In this document: positions 17,350 to 27,061 of the stretch, in pieces
Layout of the letters: every line of letters begins with the position of its first letter
Position numbering within the stretch: the first letter of the stretch is position 1
NCBI GenBank assembly: GCA_021736645.1
Contig: JAIPFM010000180.1
Location: 1 to 54,497, forward strand
Direction of reading: 5' to 3'
Source of the DNA: Phycisphaerae bacterium
GTDB taxonomy: Bacteria; Planctomycetota; Phycisphaerae; Sedimentisphaerales; Anaerobacaceae
DNA length: 54,497 nucleotides
The notes under the pieces: generated by a model
What the model saw: only the letters and a program-made list of their open reading frames with translations
The model's database searches: none
What the model was told of the DNA's origin: nothing
Program-made: the position numbers and the translations under genes

Positions 17350-19260
17350 TCACTGCTTCGGCACCAAGTGGATGGCCTGGCCTCCCTGGGCTGTCATAGC
17401 AGCTTGGAGTATAGTCATTGACGTGACGTCTTTCTGGTCGATACGCACGTGTGTCTTTGTGGGTATCGTGGGATCGTCACTGTAGATGTGGGCTGTGTAG
17501 GACTTTTCGGGTTGCAGGAAGTCCAGTGGGATGTCCAGTGTTCTTTCCTGGCCGCTGTTCATGCAGCCGATGAACCAGTCTTGGCCGGATCTTCGGGCGA
17601 TGACTGCGTACTGGCCGATCTGGCCGTGGATGACTTTGGTCTCATCCCACACGGTGGGCACGGCATCAAAGAAGGCCAGTTCCGGTTCGTTGCCGATGCC
17701 TGCTCTTTCGCCGCCTGCACCTTCAGTGCCTGGGGAACCGGCAGGGCGATCGTACCAGTAGAGGAACTGCCAGGGGCTGTAAAGGCATACGGCCTTGGCC
17801 AGTTGATAGGCGTGGGAGGCATTCTTTGCCACGCGGCTGTCGTAGTAGCAGATGGTGTTGTCCCCTGCGCCGGCCAGCATGCGTGTAAACAGGATCGTGA
17901 GCGTGGTTTCATTGGACGGGCTGGTCTCGTCGCCGGCGATGCCTTCCTGGGTCATGAAGTTGGGGTATGTGCGCGAGTAGCCAGTGGGGCGGTATTCGTC
18001 GTGGACGTCCACCATGAGATGATGTTGCGCTGCCTTGCGTATGGCCTGGTGCAGCCAGGTGGTGGCCTCTTGAGAGCCCACATTGACAAAACCATACTTT
18101 ACACCAGCCACACCCCATTTTTCAAATAATGGCAGGATGTCATCCAGTTGTTTTGTCAAGGCCCGTTGGTTGACATACAGGAGGATGCCGATGCCCTGCG
18201 TTTTGGCGTAGCGAATGACCTCGTGCAGATCCAGGGGGCCTTTAGACCGCTTGGGATCGAGTGTGATGGTGGTGGCGTCTGACGCGTTGTCGTATTCCAG
18301 GCCATACCAGCCCGCGTCGAATTCCACGTATTGCAGGTTGTGTGCCTTGGCAAAGTCCACACAGGTCTTGCCGCCCTGGGTGGTGAGCGTGACTTCGCGG
18401 ATGACCTTGCCCGGCTTGATCCACTCAGTGTCTTCAATGGCACAGGGTTGATTCAGGGTGAGCAGGATGCCGTTGTTCTCCAGCAGTTCACCGGGGCTCT
18501 GTGCAATCATGATCACGCGCCAAGGTGTAGTCAGCGGTAGGGTTGCTTCCACATCGCTGCTGAGTTGGCTGACGACTGTTAATGGACGCTCAGGTGACAG
18601 GCGGAGCTTCATGCGTGCGTAATCGACCAGACCCGCCTCGGCAATGGCCACGTAGAGGGTGTCGTGAACGCGCAGGGGCAGGGGGCGTTCCACGTCCCTG
18701 CCCATGTCGCTGATGGGGACGGCCTTGTACTGTCCCTGGGCCGAACGAGTCACCCAGGCCGTGTGGTCACCCAGAAAGGCGAATTCAGTGCGTTCTTTCT
18801 CGATCCGGACAGACGTGTTTCGCTGGGTGGCAGTGATTGTGGTGGCAAAGGCCACGCTCGTGTTGTAGCAGCGGAAGGTGATCTCCAGGAGGTGGAAGGG
18901 GTCTCTGATCTGCTGCAGGCTGACGGTCATTTCATTGTAATGATTCTGGTACAGAGTCTGTTCACCGTAGACCGGTTGCCATGAGGTGTTTTTAGAGGAT
19001 CGTCGGACTGCACCGATGAGCATGCCGCTGGTCAGGGATTTATTGTCAGCCAGATCAAATCCCAGTCTGGAGTCGATCAGGAGCGGCTGCCCCTCAAGGG
19101 TCACATTATACAGAGGCACACCTCGTTCTGCCTCTATGTCCTTGACGTCAAAGGACAGGGTAATGGTGCCGTTCGGGGATTGCAGGTCCAGGGCTGAGGC
19201 CGAGATAGCCAGGCCCATGATAACGAGGGTGATGATCCATTTTTGTGGCAGGGTGATCAT
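17350..19260 (-). CDS. Glycoside hydrolase family 97 (alpha-glucosidase/galactosidase)
   Basis: 636 residues with signal peptide 'WIITLVIMGLAISASALD'. The N-terminal beta-sandwich begins 'LQSPNGTITLSFDV', as in GH97, and the TIM barrel contains 'YVEFDAGWYG' and 'DVHDEYRPTGYSRTYPN', the family's catalytic-loop region. The end 'TAQGGQAIHLVPK' is also typical. GH97 enzymes release alpha-linked glucose or galactose and use calcium; inverting and retaining types exist, and I cannot tell which from these motifs. A strong AAGGAG lies before the ATG. The gene follows a GH16 gene by 12 bp, so they are probably co-transcribed for use of a polysaccharide. Confidence 0.9.
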   Translation of the reverse strand: MITLPQKWIITLVIMGLAISASALDLQSPNGTITLSFDVKDIEAERGVPLYNVTLEGQPLLIDSRLGFDLADNKSLTSGMLIGAVRRSSKNTSWQPVYGEQTLYQNHYNEMTVSLQQIRDPFHLLEITFRCYNTSVAFATTITATQRNTSVRIEKERTEFAFLGDHTAWVTRSAQGQYKAVPISDMGRDVERPLPLRVHDTLYVAIAEAGLVDYARMKLRLSPERPLTVVSQLSSDVEATLPLTTPWRVIMIAQSPGELLENNGILLTLNQPCAIEDTEWIKPGKVIREVTLTTQGGKTCVDFAKAHNLQYVEFDAGWYGLEYDNASDATTITLDPKRSKGPLDLHEVIRYAKTQGIGILLYVNQRALTKQLDDILPLFEKWGVAGVKYGFVNVGSQEATTWLHQAIRKAAQHHLMVDVHDEYRPTGYSRTYPNFMTQEGIAGDETSPSNETTLTILFTRMLAGAGDNTICYYDSRVAKNASHAYQLAKAVCLYSPWQFLYWYDRPAGSPGTEGAGGERAGIGNEPELAFFDAVPTVWDETKVIHGQIGQYAVIARRSGQDWFIGCMNSGQERTLDIPLDFLQPEKSYTAHIYSDDPTIPTKTHVRIDQKDVTSMTILQAAMTAQGGQAIHLVPKQ

Positions 19261-19272
19261 GGTGTGACTCCT

Positions 19273-21303
19273 TTAGTGAATCGCGTTTAGACGCCACGCG
19301 CGGACCCAGTCCACACGCATGGTATTTTTCTGAGGGTCTTTGAGTGCTTCCAAGGACGGCATGCCGTCCCACTTGAAGACCTCTGTATCAAAGAACAGAT
19401 ACATGGGCTCGTTAAACTCAACGGACAGATTCACCTCGGCGACCCTTTCGCCATTGTGATAGAAGCAGACTGTTTTATTGTCTTTCCACCACATGCCGTA
19501 GGTGTGATATGCATCAGCACTGCCGGAGGGCATGGTCCATTGTTTGGGTGTGGCCTGATCCTGGCTCCAGCCCTGTTTAAAATAATGTGTGTTCATGAGC
19601 ATCTGTTGATTATGCGCAGGAAGCTTTTGGGAGCGACCGACCTGCTCGACCACGTCGATTTCGCTGTACCTGCCCTGAAACCAGAATGACGAGGTCATGC
19701 ACAGGGCCGAGGCCTTGAACCGGGTCTCGTAGTAGCCATAGGAGGCCATGGGGTTTAGGGACGAGACACAGGCGGAGCTGACCCAGGGATCTTTATTAGG
19801 ATCTGCCACGTCAGACAGGTCCGTGACATCCGTGGTGGATCTGAGCAGGAGAAGACCCCGGTCGACAGTGACATTCTCAGCAGCAAACTGGCTGGGCGTG
19901 CGTCCCTTCCAGTAGGGGTGCAGGGGGGACCATTTTGCCGTGTCGAGTGAAGTACCTTGAAATTCGTCGGACAGGGCGTCGATACGTTCCCATTGGAAGC
20001 CTTCAGGCGGCACAGGTAACCGGCCCTGACCTTCCATTTGGATCTCAGGCAGTACGAGGTCAGGGGCCTGTCCAGTGGCTGGACGTGTAAAGGCCGTGCC
20101 GTATTGGGTAAAGCCTGGCACAAAGCCGCCGTGTGACAGGAAGAACTGCCCGTCTTGAACGCCCATGAAACGGTCCAGGCGGTCTGCCTTGCCTGTGGCG
20201 TCGTGGCTGAATGTGGCTGTGGTCAGTTCGATCCACTGGCCCTGGTCCGTGCGAATCCACTGGCTGCCATACAGGGCCTTTCGCAGGGTGTGGCCGTTTG
20301 CACCGGAGAAGTTTTCGCTGAAGCTGTACAGGCCCCGCATATAGCCGCCTTCTTTGGGCGCTCGCCAACTGGAGATCAGGATCCAGACTTTCTTGTCTGG
20401 ATGAAAATAGAAGCCCGAATAAATTGTGTGTGTGGCGTCCGTGGGCTCGGCCGTGACCATGAAACGCTGTGTCTCACCAGTCTTCCAGGGAAACTTCAGA
20501 TGACTGTGTCCGCCTGTGCCCTCATTGCCAAAGCTGCCTGAGAACACATCCTCGCCCTTGCCCACCAGGGTGACGCGGTTGTCCGCATTGACCTTGTCAC
20601 GGTCGACCGCTTCATTGCCGCTGTCCCACACGCTGAAGATGATGCGTCGTTCTGTGGGGCTGTTGACCTGCATGCCGAAGTACCCGCGGTGCCACCCGCA
20701 GGCCATGTAGTAGGACCAGATCGGATCTTCCAGGGCCGTCATCTCACAGTAAAACGCCGCCACCTTGGTGTTTGCAGGTACAGGATATGCCAGGTGCACG
20801 GACGCGGCATTGCGACGTTCTTTGAGATTAAAGTGCGCATTTTCAGTGGCCTTACCATTAAGGATGAGTGTCTTGACGTCTCCAAAGGGCTGGCCTGCTT
20901 GATCCAGGGATTCCAGCGTGAATTTCTGATACTCGGCCTGTTCGATTTTAAAGGAGCCGAATTCTGCTGTCACAGGCTGCGTGCCGGTCCCCGTGACAGA
21001 GACCTCGCTTGATTGGCCTGCCACAGTCAGTCGTAGCCGGGACGTGGTGCCCTGAGGCAAGGTAAGTTCCACCGCACAGTCCAAAGAGCCCTTAGTGCGG
21101 ATCTGGCCGAACCACCATACCTTGAGCGTGGGGTCTGTCCATCGCGTGATGCCTGCGGCCTCAGACATACGTGCACCCCGGACGTCCGGGTCCAGGTAGG
21201 CCGTATAGGCAGGGACTCTAAGTCCCGCGTGGCAGATCGTGGCCAGGGCGAGGGTTATTATGAGTTGGATAAACCCTCTTGGGGCTTGCATCAGCCTTTC
21301 CAT
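19273..21303 (-). CDS. DUF5077-DUF3472-GH16 multidomain secreted protein
   Basis: 676 residues with a signal segment at about 10-27. Residues about 28-150 look like DUF5077 (carbohydrate-binding beta domain) and about 185-385 like DUF3472, including 'YFGMQVNSPTERRIIFSVWD'. The C-terminal third (about 430-672) is GH16, with the catalytic pattern 'SEIDVVEQVG' (E-x-D-x-x-E). GH16 cleaves beta-1,3/1,4 glucans or galactans such as laminarin, agar and carrageenan. The active-site glutamates are present. The fusion puts substrate binding and cleavage on one chain. AAGGA about seven bases upstream supports this start. A marine or algal glycan is a fair guess, but not shown by sequence. Confidence 0.85.
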   Translation of the reverse strand: MERLMQAPRGFIQLIITLALATICHAGLRVPAYTAYLDPDVRGARMSEAAGITRWTDPTLKVWWFGQIRTKGSLDCAVELTLPQGTTSRLRLTVAGQSSEVSVTGTGTQPVTAEFGSFKIEQAEYQKFTLESLDQAGQPFGDVKTLILNGKATENAHFNLKERRNAASVHLAYPVPANTKVAAFYCEMTALEDPIWSYYMACGWHRGYFGMQVNSPTERRIIFSVWDSGNEAVDRDKVNADNRVTLVGKGEDVFSGSFGNEGTGGHSHLKFPWKTGETQRFMVTAEPTDATHTIYSGFYFHPDKKVWILISSWRAPKEGGYMRGLYSFSENFSGANGHTLRKALYGSQWIRTDQGQWIELTTATFSHDATGKADRLDRFMGVQDGQFFLSHGGFVPGFTQYGTAFTRPATGQAPDLVLPEIQMEGQGRLPVPPEGFQWERIDALSDEFQGTSLDTAKWSPLHPYWKGRTPSQFAAENVTVDRGLLLLRSTTDVTDLSDVADPNKDPWVSSACVSSLNPMASYGYYETRFKASALCMTSSFWFQGRYSEIDVVEQVGRSQKLPAHNQQMLMNTHYFKQGWSQDQATPKQWTMPSGSADAYHTYGMWWKDNKTVCFYHNGERVAEVNLSVEFNEPMYLFFDTEVFKWDGMPSLEALKDPQKNTMRVDWVRAWRLNAIH

Positions 21304-21370
21304 GTGATTTCCTTTTAATCCGAATGTATCTTTGACCCATAGAAAGGATTAACCTGCTTTGGATCAGATG

Positions 21371-24300
21371 TCAATGCTCCAGTGTCCGGATCACGTCGAT
21401 GATCTGTGGCGAGGGCTTGCCCCTGACGTTTAGCGTTTCCGCCTTTTCATGCTCGCCAAACTGCTTGAGGACCAGGCCCCCATAATAGTGATTGACGCCT
21501 GGATTATCCCAGTGTTCGAGCGTATAGTCGTACACGGCCTTTCTGGCGGCCTGTGCCTTGTCCGTCAGATTCAGTTTGTCATAACATAGGGCCTGCAGAA
21601 AGTCTTGCATCCTGACATCCGGATCATACGGTCGGCCCGTGCCCAGTCTTTCCGGATACTGCTTGGAGCCCTCCAGGTACTCTACTGCAGCGGCAAATTC
21701 AGCAGCCTTCATTTTCTGCAACCCCAGTTGAACCTGACACTCGACAAACAGGCCATGCACTTCGCTGGCGCCCTCAAAGGGCAGGGTGGATGTCGTTTTC
21801 AGGAGTTCCAGTGCCTGTTGCCATAGGGCATTTTTGATCAGGGCCCGGATCAGATCAATCCGGATAACTGTATGTTTCGGGAAATCCGTCGCTGCCTGTT
21901 GTGCCAGGGCCAGTGACTCTTTGGCCAGACCCAGTTCATCGTAATACTGTGCCAGGGCATGACGTGCACGCCAGCTTTGGCGGTCCACCTTGATGGCTGC
22001 CTGGAAATCCAACAGGGCCTTGTCCTTGTCCACGTGCTTTTGAATATGGGCACGCGTCAGGTAGAGGGGGACAAAATCCGGGTTGCCGCAGCCATTCAAT
22101 AGATCTCTGGCCAGTTCCGTGCGTCCTCTGGACCAGTAGATCAGGGCCAGGTAATATCTTGCCTTCCAGTCTGCGGGTCTGTGTTCAATGGCCCAGGTCA
22201 ATACCGGAATGGTCTCTTCACGAAACGGGAACACCTGGTTGGCAGAGAGTCCGGCTGCCTTTTCCAGAACGAGGTGACTCCGGTCCGGCGCCTTGTCACG
22301 CAGTAGATAGGCGAGCCAGTAACAGGCCGTGGGATAGTCTTGGACGTACTGGAGCACTCGCACGGCATCGTCCATCAGGCCGATACTCACATAATACACG
22401 GCCAGTTCCATGTAGGTCTCTGCAGGAAACTCGTTGCGGATCATGGATTGAAAATGGGTCAGACGACTTGCGTTCGGCTTCTGGAGATACTGTTCGAAGC
22501 GAGCGAAGTGATTGAGCGGGTCCAGTTCCAGGAGTTGACCCACGACCTTCTCTGCCTCCCTGGGCTGGCCGCCCGTTCGAAACGCGGCAGCCAGGACCTG
22601 ATACGCATTGATATTGTACCGGTTATAATCCAGGGCCTTGTGTGCATAGTCGATGGCCAGTGGAGGATTCGCCTCGATCAGATATATCTCTGCCATTTGG
22701 CCATAGGCCGTACTGCGATACTGCATGGCACGTGCTGCCCAACCGAGAGTCTCCTTGGCATCGACCAGGTGCCCCAGTCTCCGCGCAAGCACCCCGTATA
22801 TATAGTTGGCGGCCGGGTTGTACATGGACTGACGTAATGCCGTTTGTGCATAGTTCAGGCCCTTTTCATACTCTCCCCTGCGGCAGTAAAGCTCGGCCAC
22901 ACGACAGAGCGCACGCAGGTGTCCGGGTTCACGCTCCAGGCAGGAGAGGTAGGTGGTCAGTGCGCTGAGATACCTGCGTGACGTCTCCAGGCGTTCGGCA
23001 CTTTGAAACAATCCTTCGGTTGTGTCCTCACTGAATTCGTGGAAATCTATGGGCCGATGCAGGCGGTTGGTGGTCGGGTCACTTGAATAGCAGAGCGTGC
23101 TGCCGACCTTGACTTCAATGAAGCCTTCTTTCGAAGTCAGCGGGATCTCTTTTTTGTAGACCGCCATGGGCGCCAGCTTCAGCCTGCTGCGGAAGATTTC
23201 CTGGTGATCCAGTGTCACGACCAGGTCGTCGTTGAGTTTCTCCAGGGCACACACGCCTATCTCGACGGTGGTCTCTGCCCTGGTCACATGCAGGACACCC
23301 TGGGGCGAGGCCTTGACCAGGGGACCTATCTCTTTATAGGGAAACCAGATTTCCTGCCACGTGTCAGCGCGGTTCGGTGCAAAAAAGGCGTGGTCATTTT
23401 GATTGAAGTACCTGCCTGCCTGGGGTTCTACATACTGGCCGTGACCGTCGGTGAGCAGGCCCTCCCAGATGCCGCCCTGACGCGCGAGCGACCAGAGCCA
23501 CAGCTTGTGTCCGGGCACGTCATCGTATCGCGCCCAGTGCCCGAATCCAAAACTGCTGTCATGCCAGTAGCCGCCATAGAAATCCTCGTACTGGCCCACT
23601 GTGAAGTAGCTCTTGTGGGAACCAAATGCGTTGTGGCGGTACCAGGAAAGGTCCCGGGCCTTGGCATCCACAGGCCAGGGCTTTTGTGGCACGGCAAAAT
23701 TGTGGCCAATATAGGACATGCCTGGAAGCACGTTCTGTAGGTCGTTTGCCGCCTGGACTGCACCGTTCATCCACACGTAATAAGACTGGTTCAGGGGGGT
23801 CGGATTGACCCAGAAGGCGTTTGTTTCGATCAGGGCCTTGTCCCTGGGCAGCGTGATGGTGACGGTCCAACGCGTGCGTGACGGCAGGTCCATGGTGCCC
23901 ACAATGCAACTGACACTGCCATTCGCATTCTTGCGCACCAGATAATCGACCGGGGTGGCGCAACTGGGTGCATGGCCCACCAGGCCGAAATTGAACTCCA
24001 CACCGCCCGAGGTCCAGGGTCCGCGCAGGGCAATCTGGCGAAACTTCAGCACGTCGTTCCAATAGATGAATTCCTGGCCCGTGGATTTTTCAGTGGCACC
24101 CCATATCTTGCCGCCCACCTCTGGCAGCACGGCCAATTTGATATAGGGATTTTCCATACGTACCACGGTCCAGTCCTGCTGTACTGCGGTGTCGGTGAAT
24201 CCGTCAAAAAAATGGGTGGGGTACAGGCGTGCATTGGCCTCCCACGCATCAGACCTGGCCAGGATGGCCACCGGGTCAGGATCGGAAAACGGATAGGTGG

Positions 24301-24403
24301 TGATCGTCTCTCTTGACTCTCTAATACTTGCGGCCCCGGTTGCAGACCCGACCAGCCAGAAAATCAGCAGTGTCACCAATGGATAAACGTATTGTTTTAT
24401 CAT
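21371..24403 (-). CDS. DUF5107 domain protein with TPR repeats
   Basis: 1010 residues, secreted (signal peptide 'LVTLLIFWLVGSATG'). The first half carries the DUF5107 domain, marked by 'NPYIKLAVLPEVGGKIWGA' and 'GPWTSGGVEFNFG', which looks like a sugar-enzyme beta-sandwich. From about residue 465 onward there are at least ten TPR-like repeats, for example 'CRRGEYEKGLNYAQTALRQ'. The family is often found beside glycoside hydrolases and may itself act on glycans, but I know of no firm reaction for it. It ends 68 bp before the GH16 gene and could head the same transcript. A short gap of 275 bp separates it from the hypothetical gene before it. Confidence 0.8.
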   Translation of the reverse strand: MIKQYVYPLVTLLIFWLVGSATGAASIRESRETITTYPFSDPDPVAILARSDAWEANARLYPTHFFDGFTDTAVQQDWTVVRMENPYIKLAVLPEVGGKIWGATEKSTGQEFIYWNDVLKFRQIALRGPWTSGGVEFNFGLVGHAPSCATPVDYLVRKNANGSVSCIVGTMDLPSRTRWTVTITLPRDKALIETNAFWVNPTPLNQSYYVWMNGAVQAANDLQNVLPGMSYIGHNFAVPQKPWPVDAKARDLSWYRHNAFGSHKSYFTVGQYEDFYGGYWHDSSFGFGHWARYDDVPGHKLWLWSLARQGGIWEGLLTDGHGQYVEPQAGRYFNQNDHAFFAPNRADTWQEIWFPYKEIGPLVKASPQGVLHVTRAETTVEIGVCALEKLNDDLVVTLDHQEIFRSRLKLAPMAVYKKEIPLTSKEGFIEVKVGSTLCYSSDPTTNRLHRPIDFHEFSEDTTEGLFQSAERLETSRRYLSALTTYLSCLEREPGHLRALCRVAELYCRRGEYEKGLNYAQTALRQSMYNPAANYIYGVLARRLGHLVDAKETLGWAARAMQYRSTAYGQMAEIYLIEANPPLAIDYAHKALDYNRYNINAYQVLAAAFRTGGQPREAEKVVGQLLELDPLNHFARFEQYLQKPNASRLTHFQSMIRNEFPAETYMELAVYYVSIGLMDDAVRVLQYVQDYPTACYWLAYLLRDKAPDRSHLVLEKAAGLSANQVFPFREETIPVLTWAIEHRPADWKARYYLALIYWSRGRTELARDLLNGCGNPDFVPLYLTRAHIQKHVDKDKALLDFQAAIKVDRQSWRARHALAQYYDELGLAKESLALAQQAATDFPKHTVIRIDLIRALIKNALWQQALELLKTTSTLPFEGASEVHGLFVECQVQLGLQKMKAAEFAAAVEYLEGSKQYPERLGTGRPYDPDVRMQDFLQALCYDKLNLTDKAQAARKAVYDYTLEHWDNPGVNHYYGGLVLKQFGEHEKAETLNVRGKPSPQIIDVIRTLEH

Positions 24404-24616
24404 GACTTGTCCTCAGCGAATGCATTGCATCGGGTGCACAGAGCAATCATATCCAGGCATCTGTTATGTCAGTCGCTTATGGTATCCTTTGGATATAAAG
24501 CATGCAAGCTCCATCTAAATCGTCATGTTTCATGGCTCTGTGGCAGTGACTCCCTTCCAGGATAAATCTGTCGAGGATAGGGTAGGTACGGCTTGGACGC
24601 GCAGAGGCGCATGAAG

Positions 24617-24653
24617 AGGCCGGCTTCTGCCCGTTGACAGCAGGAGCCGGCCT
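24617..24653. terminator. Strong hairpin after the ECF operon
   Basis: AGGCCGGCTTCTGC (24617-24630) pairs with GCAGGAGCCGGCCT (24640-24653), with one G-T pair and a nine-base loop. TTTTC follows on the plus strand and a pyrimidine-rich CTCTTC on the minus strand. It lies 26 bp after the stop of the minus-strand gene ending at 24679 and probably ends that transcript. Confidence 0.7.
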
Positions 24654-24678
24654 TTTCTCCAGGAAGTCTTATATAGGG

Positions 24679-25863
24679 TTACTTGGGGGCACGGAATTCG
24701 TATTGGTAGATTTCGTCCTTGTCCAGATCCTTGGCCTGGCACCGAAGCACAAAACCGTCCGGACTCTTTTCGTACAGAAAATCCTTTCCGCTGAACAGAT
24801 CCCGGGGCAAATCATCAGGCAGCGTGTTCGGCAGGCGTCCTGTCCTGGCCTTGACCATGGTGATGTCGATGGCTGCTCTGATGGCATTGAAAAAGGTGTC
24901 ACTCTTCACGCCAATGGTGCACACGCGACTGGAAGCGGGGCTCAGCAGGGCTGCCATGATTGCCGCGGAATTCGTTTTAGCTTCCTTCTCAGTACGCTCC
25001 TGCAGTGTCTTGAGCCTTTTGTGGGCCTCTGGATACGGCAACTCAACGGCCGCGATGACATCATCCATGATATTGGCATAATAGGCCCTGTTGTCTTTGA
25101 AAAAACCGGCGTCTCCCGCCTTGACCTTCTTCAAGGCATCGGCCGTGATCTCGTCCTTGACGAAATCATCTCCCATAGCCTCCAGAAGGCTGTCGATCTT
25201 TTCCTCGCGTATTTCACTCTCTGAAATCGTCTTCTCTACGGCCAGGGCCTTCTTGAGGGATGGTGCATTGACGGCGATGCTGACCATCTGGCCCTTGAGC
25301 CAGGTGAGTGTGTCCAGATTCTGCGGCATGCTGGAGAGCAAGTCTCGAATTCGGTTGTTTGCAAGGTCATTCAAGGACGCGCTGACCAGATAGGATATCA
25401 GGAGGCTGTCACTCACATGTCGGGCCATCTTGTGAATGGTCAGACACTGGTTCAACGCTGCTTTATACTCCCCATCTTCAGCGAGTATCTGGGCCTTGGC
25501 ACACAACATGAAGGCCGTTAACCTCACCTTGAGAAGCTCAGGCATGAGCACGCCAAGTCCCCTGGACAGATCGTGGCCCCAGTCGCACTCGCGTATGTTG
25601 GCGGCGGTCTCGACAAATTCGATAACGTACTTGTTTTCATCCAGGTACTCTTTGATCTGATCGTTGGGTTCGATCTTACCTTCTCTCAAGTCACGCATCA
25701 TGTCCTTGACTTCCTGACTCGGCTCCCTGAACATCAGGAAGGCCTTGTAGTAAAGAACGGCCGCGTTGTCAGGGGGGTAAGACTTGGCCATCGACACCGA
25801 GGTGAGGCACAGGAGGAGAATACAGGTGGTCTTGATTAAATGTCCTTGTTTTGTGGTTTTCAT
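24679..25863 (-). CDS. Secreted hypothetical protein of the ECF-sigma locus
   Basis: 394 residues from the ATG at 25863, which has AAGGACA just upstream and gives a normal signal peptide ('TTCILLLCLTSVSM'). The longer open frame would add 43 residues overlapping the previous gene. The mature part is all-helical, with 'YPPDNAAVLYYKAFLMF' near its start, a phrase I associate with planctomycete proteins encoded after ECF sigma/anti-sigma genes. Near the C-terminus, 'KARTGRLPNTLPDDLP' and 'YEFRAPK' recall those proteins too. No catalytic motif is evident. As the third gene of the operon it may be the sensor, target or effector of the stress response. Confidence 0.7.
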   Translation of the reverse strand: MKTTKQGHLIKTTCILLLCLTSVSMAKSYPPDNAAVLYYKAFLMFREPSQEVKDMMRDLREGKIEPNDQIKEYLDENKYVIEFVETAANIRECDWGHDLSRGLGVLMPELLKVRLTAFMLCAKAQILAEDGEYKAALNQCLTIHKMARHVSDSLLISYLVSASLNDLANNRIRDLLSSMPQNLDTLTWLKGQMVSIAVNAPSLKKALAVEKTISESEIREEKIDSLLEAMGDDFVKDEITADALKKVKAGDAGFFKDNRAYYANIMDDVIAAVELPYPEAHKRLKTLQERTEKEAKTNSAAIMAALLSPASSRVCTIGVKSDTFFNAIRAAIDITMVKARTGRLPNTLPDDLPRDLFSGKDFLYEKSPDGFVLRCQAKDLDKDEIYQYEFRAPK

Positions 25864-25882
25864 GGTTTTGTCCTTTTTTTGG

Positions 25883-26317
25883 TTAAACACCGTTGGATTC
25901 TGTAAGCAGTTCGCGAAGCGAGACTTTTGCGGATCTGGATTTCGGCAGATCAAAGGCAGTTTCGGCCAGAGCGTCCATGGCCTCAATACCACCGCGACGA
26001 TATGCCATGTTGAGTGACATCACGCTCAGACTGTCAGCCGGTGATTTCGCCACAGGCCCCATTTCGGACGGAACCTCTTTCTGCGGGTCCCACTGAATTG
26101 CCAGCAGACCGATGGCCACGATGATCATGGCAGCCACGGCCAGTCTGATGGTGCTGCTTCTGTGCCATGTCCAGTTTGACCTCGATCGTTTAAGGGTCGA
26201 GCTTTTGTCCATGGCTGCAAACGCGTCATCCAGCACATGCCTGTCCATCCGGGGATCCGTGGTTATCTTCGCTTTGCCGCGTCTTACAAAATTTTCGGTA
26301 TTCTCTACAGAGTTCAT
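25883..26317 (-). CDS. Membrane anti-sigma-factor-like protein
   Basis: 144 residues. The N-terminal cytoplasmic part, with 'TDPRMDRHVLDDAFAAMD', is typical of planctomycete anti-sigma proteins that lack the HxxxCxxC zinc motif. One membrane helix lies at about 58-75 ('LAVAAMIIVAIGLLAIQW'), and about 70 residues lie outside. It overlaps the sigma gene by four bases (ATGA), so the two are translationally coupled. The role, holding the ECF factor at the membrane until a signal arrives, is inferred from gene order and topology. Confidence 0.75.
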   Translation of the reverse strand: MNSVENTENFVRRGKAKITTDPRMDRHVLDDAFAAMDKSSTLKRSRSNWTWHRSSTIRLAVAAMIIVAIGLLAIQWDPQKEVPSEMGPVAKSPADSLSVMSLNMAYRRGGIEAMDALAETAFDLPKSRSAKVSLRELLTESNGV

Positions 26318-26874
26318 TTTGTCACCGTACTATTCAAAATCGAACGAAGCTTTTCCAGGCCGTATCGGTACCGACTCTGGACGGTATTGATCGAGACGCC
26401 GAGTGCCTCGGCGATGTCGCGAAATCGCATCTCCTGATGCAGATGCAACACGATGATCTCCTGCTGCTCATAAGGGAGATACCCCAGCACATCCTGCAGG
26501 CGCTGAGCTTCTTCGGAGCCGACTGACTGTGCCACTGGATCTTTCGAATCAGTCATCAACGCTTCAGCAGCGTCGAGTCCCACATGTCGGGCTGACCTCA
26601 AGCGGTTTCTGTCGCGTGCGCAGTTGGCCACGCAGGTTGACAGATAGCCCTTCAAGGTGCCAGTGAGGGTAAAGACTCCAGCCGTTCGAGCGAATGCCAC
26701 GAAGACATCGTGTACCACATCCTCGGCCAGGCTCCTGTCTCTCAGCAGAGTGATTGCCAATCCGAGCAGGTCATCTTTGTACTTTTCATAGAGCCGTTGC
26801 AAAGCCTCTTTGCTGCCGCGATTAAACTGCCAAACGAGTCTTTTGTCATCGATCATCAAATCAGCTTGTCCCAT
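26314..26874 (-). CDS. ECF-type RNA polymerase sigma factor
   Basis: 186 residues. Region 2 ('EKYKDDLLGLAITLLRDRSL' then 'AEDVVHDVFVAFAR') and region 4 ('LPYEQQEIIVLHLHQEMRFR' then 'DIAEALGVSINTVQSRYRYG') are complete. A start at 26856 (Met-Ile-Asp-Asp-Lys) is an alternative and would resemble relatives more closely; neither has a strong Shine-Dalgarno. The factor probably directs RNA polymerase to its own promoter and others, and is restrained by the membrane protein encoded next. Confidence 0.93.
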   Translation of the reverse strand: MGQADLMIDDKRLVWQFNRGSKEALQRLYEKYKDDLLGLAITLLRDRSLAEDVVHDVFVAFARTAGVFTLTGTLKGYLSTCVANCARDRNRLRSARHVGLDAAEALMTDSKDPVAQSVGSEEAQRLQDVLGYLPYEQQEIIVLHLHQEMRFRDIAEALGVSINTVQSRYRYGLEKLRSILNSTVTK

Positions 26875-27061
26875 TCTAAAGAAACGGCCATTTCTTACTG
26901 GTACAACGGATCAGCAGTCCATTTTAGTTTAAACTTTGTGCTGTTCCTCAAAAAAACACAAAAAAAGCCATTTCGCATGTTTTGTATGCAGGGTGGGGCA
27001 CTTCAATGTGATGTTTGCCAAGACTCTAAAAGCCATCAGCTCTTACCCATGGGTGAGAGGC

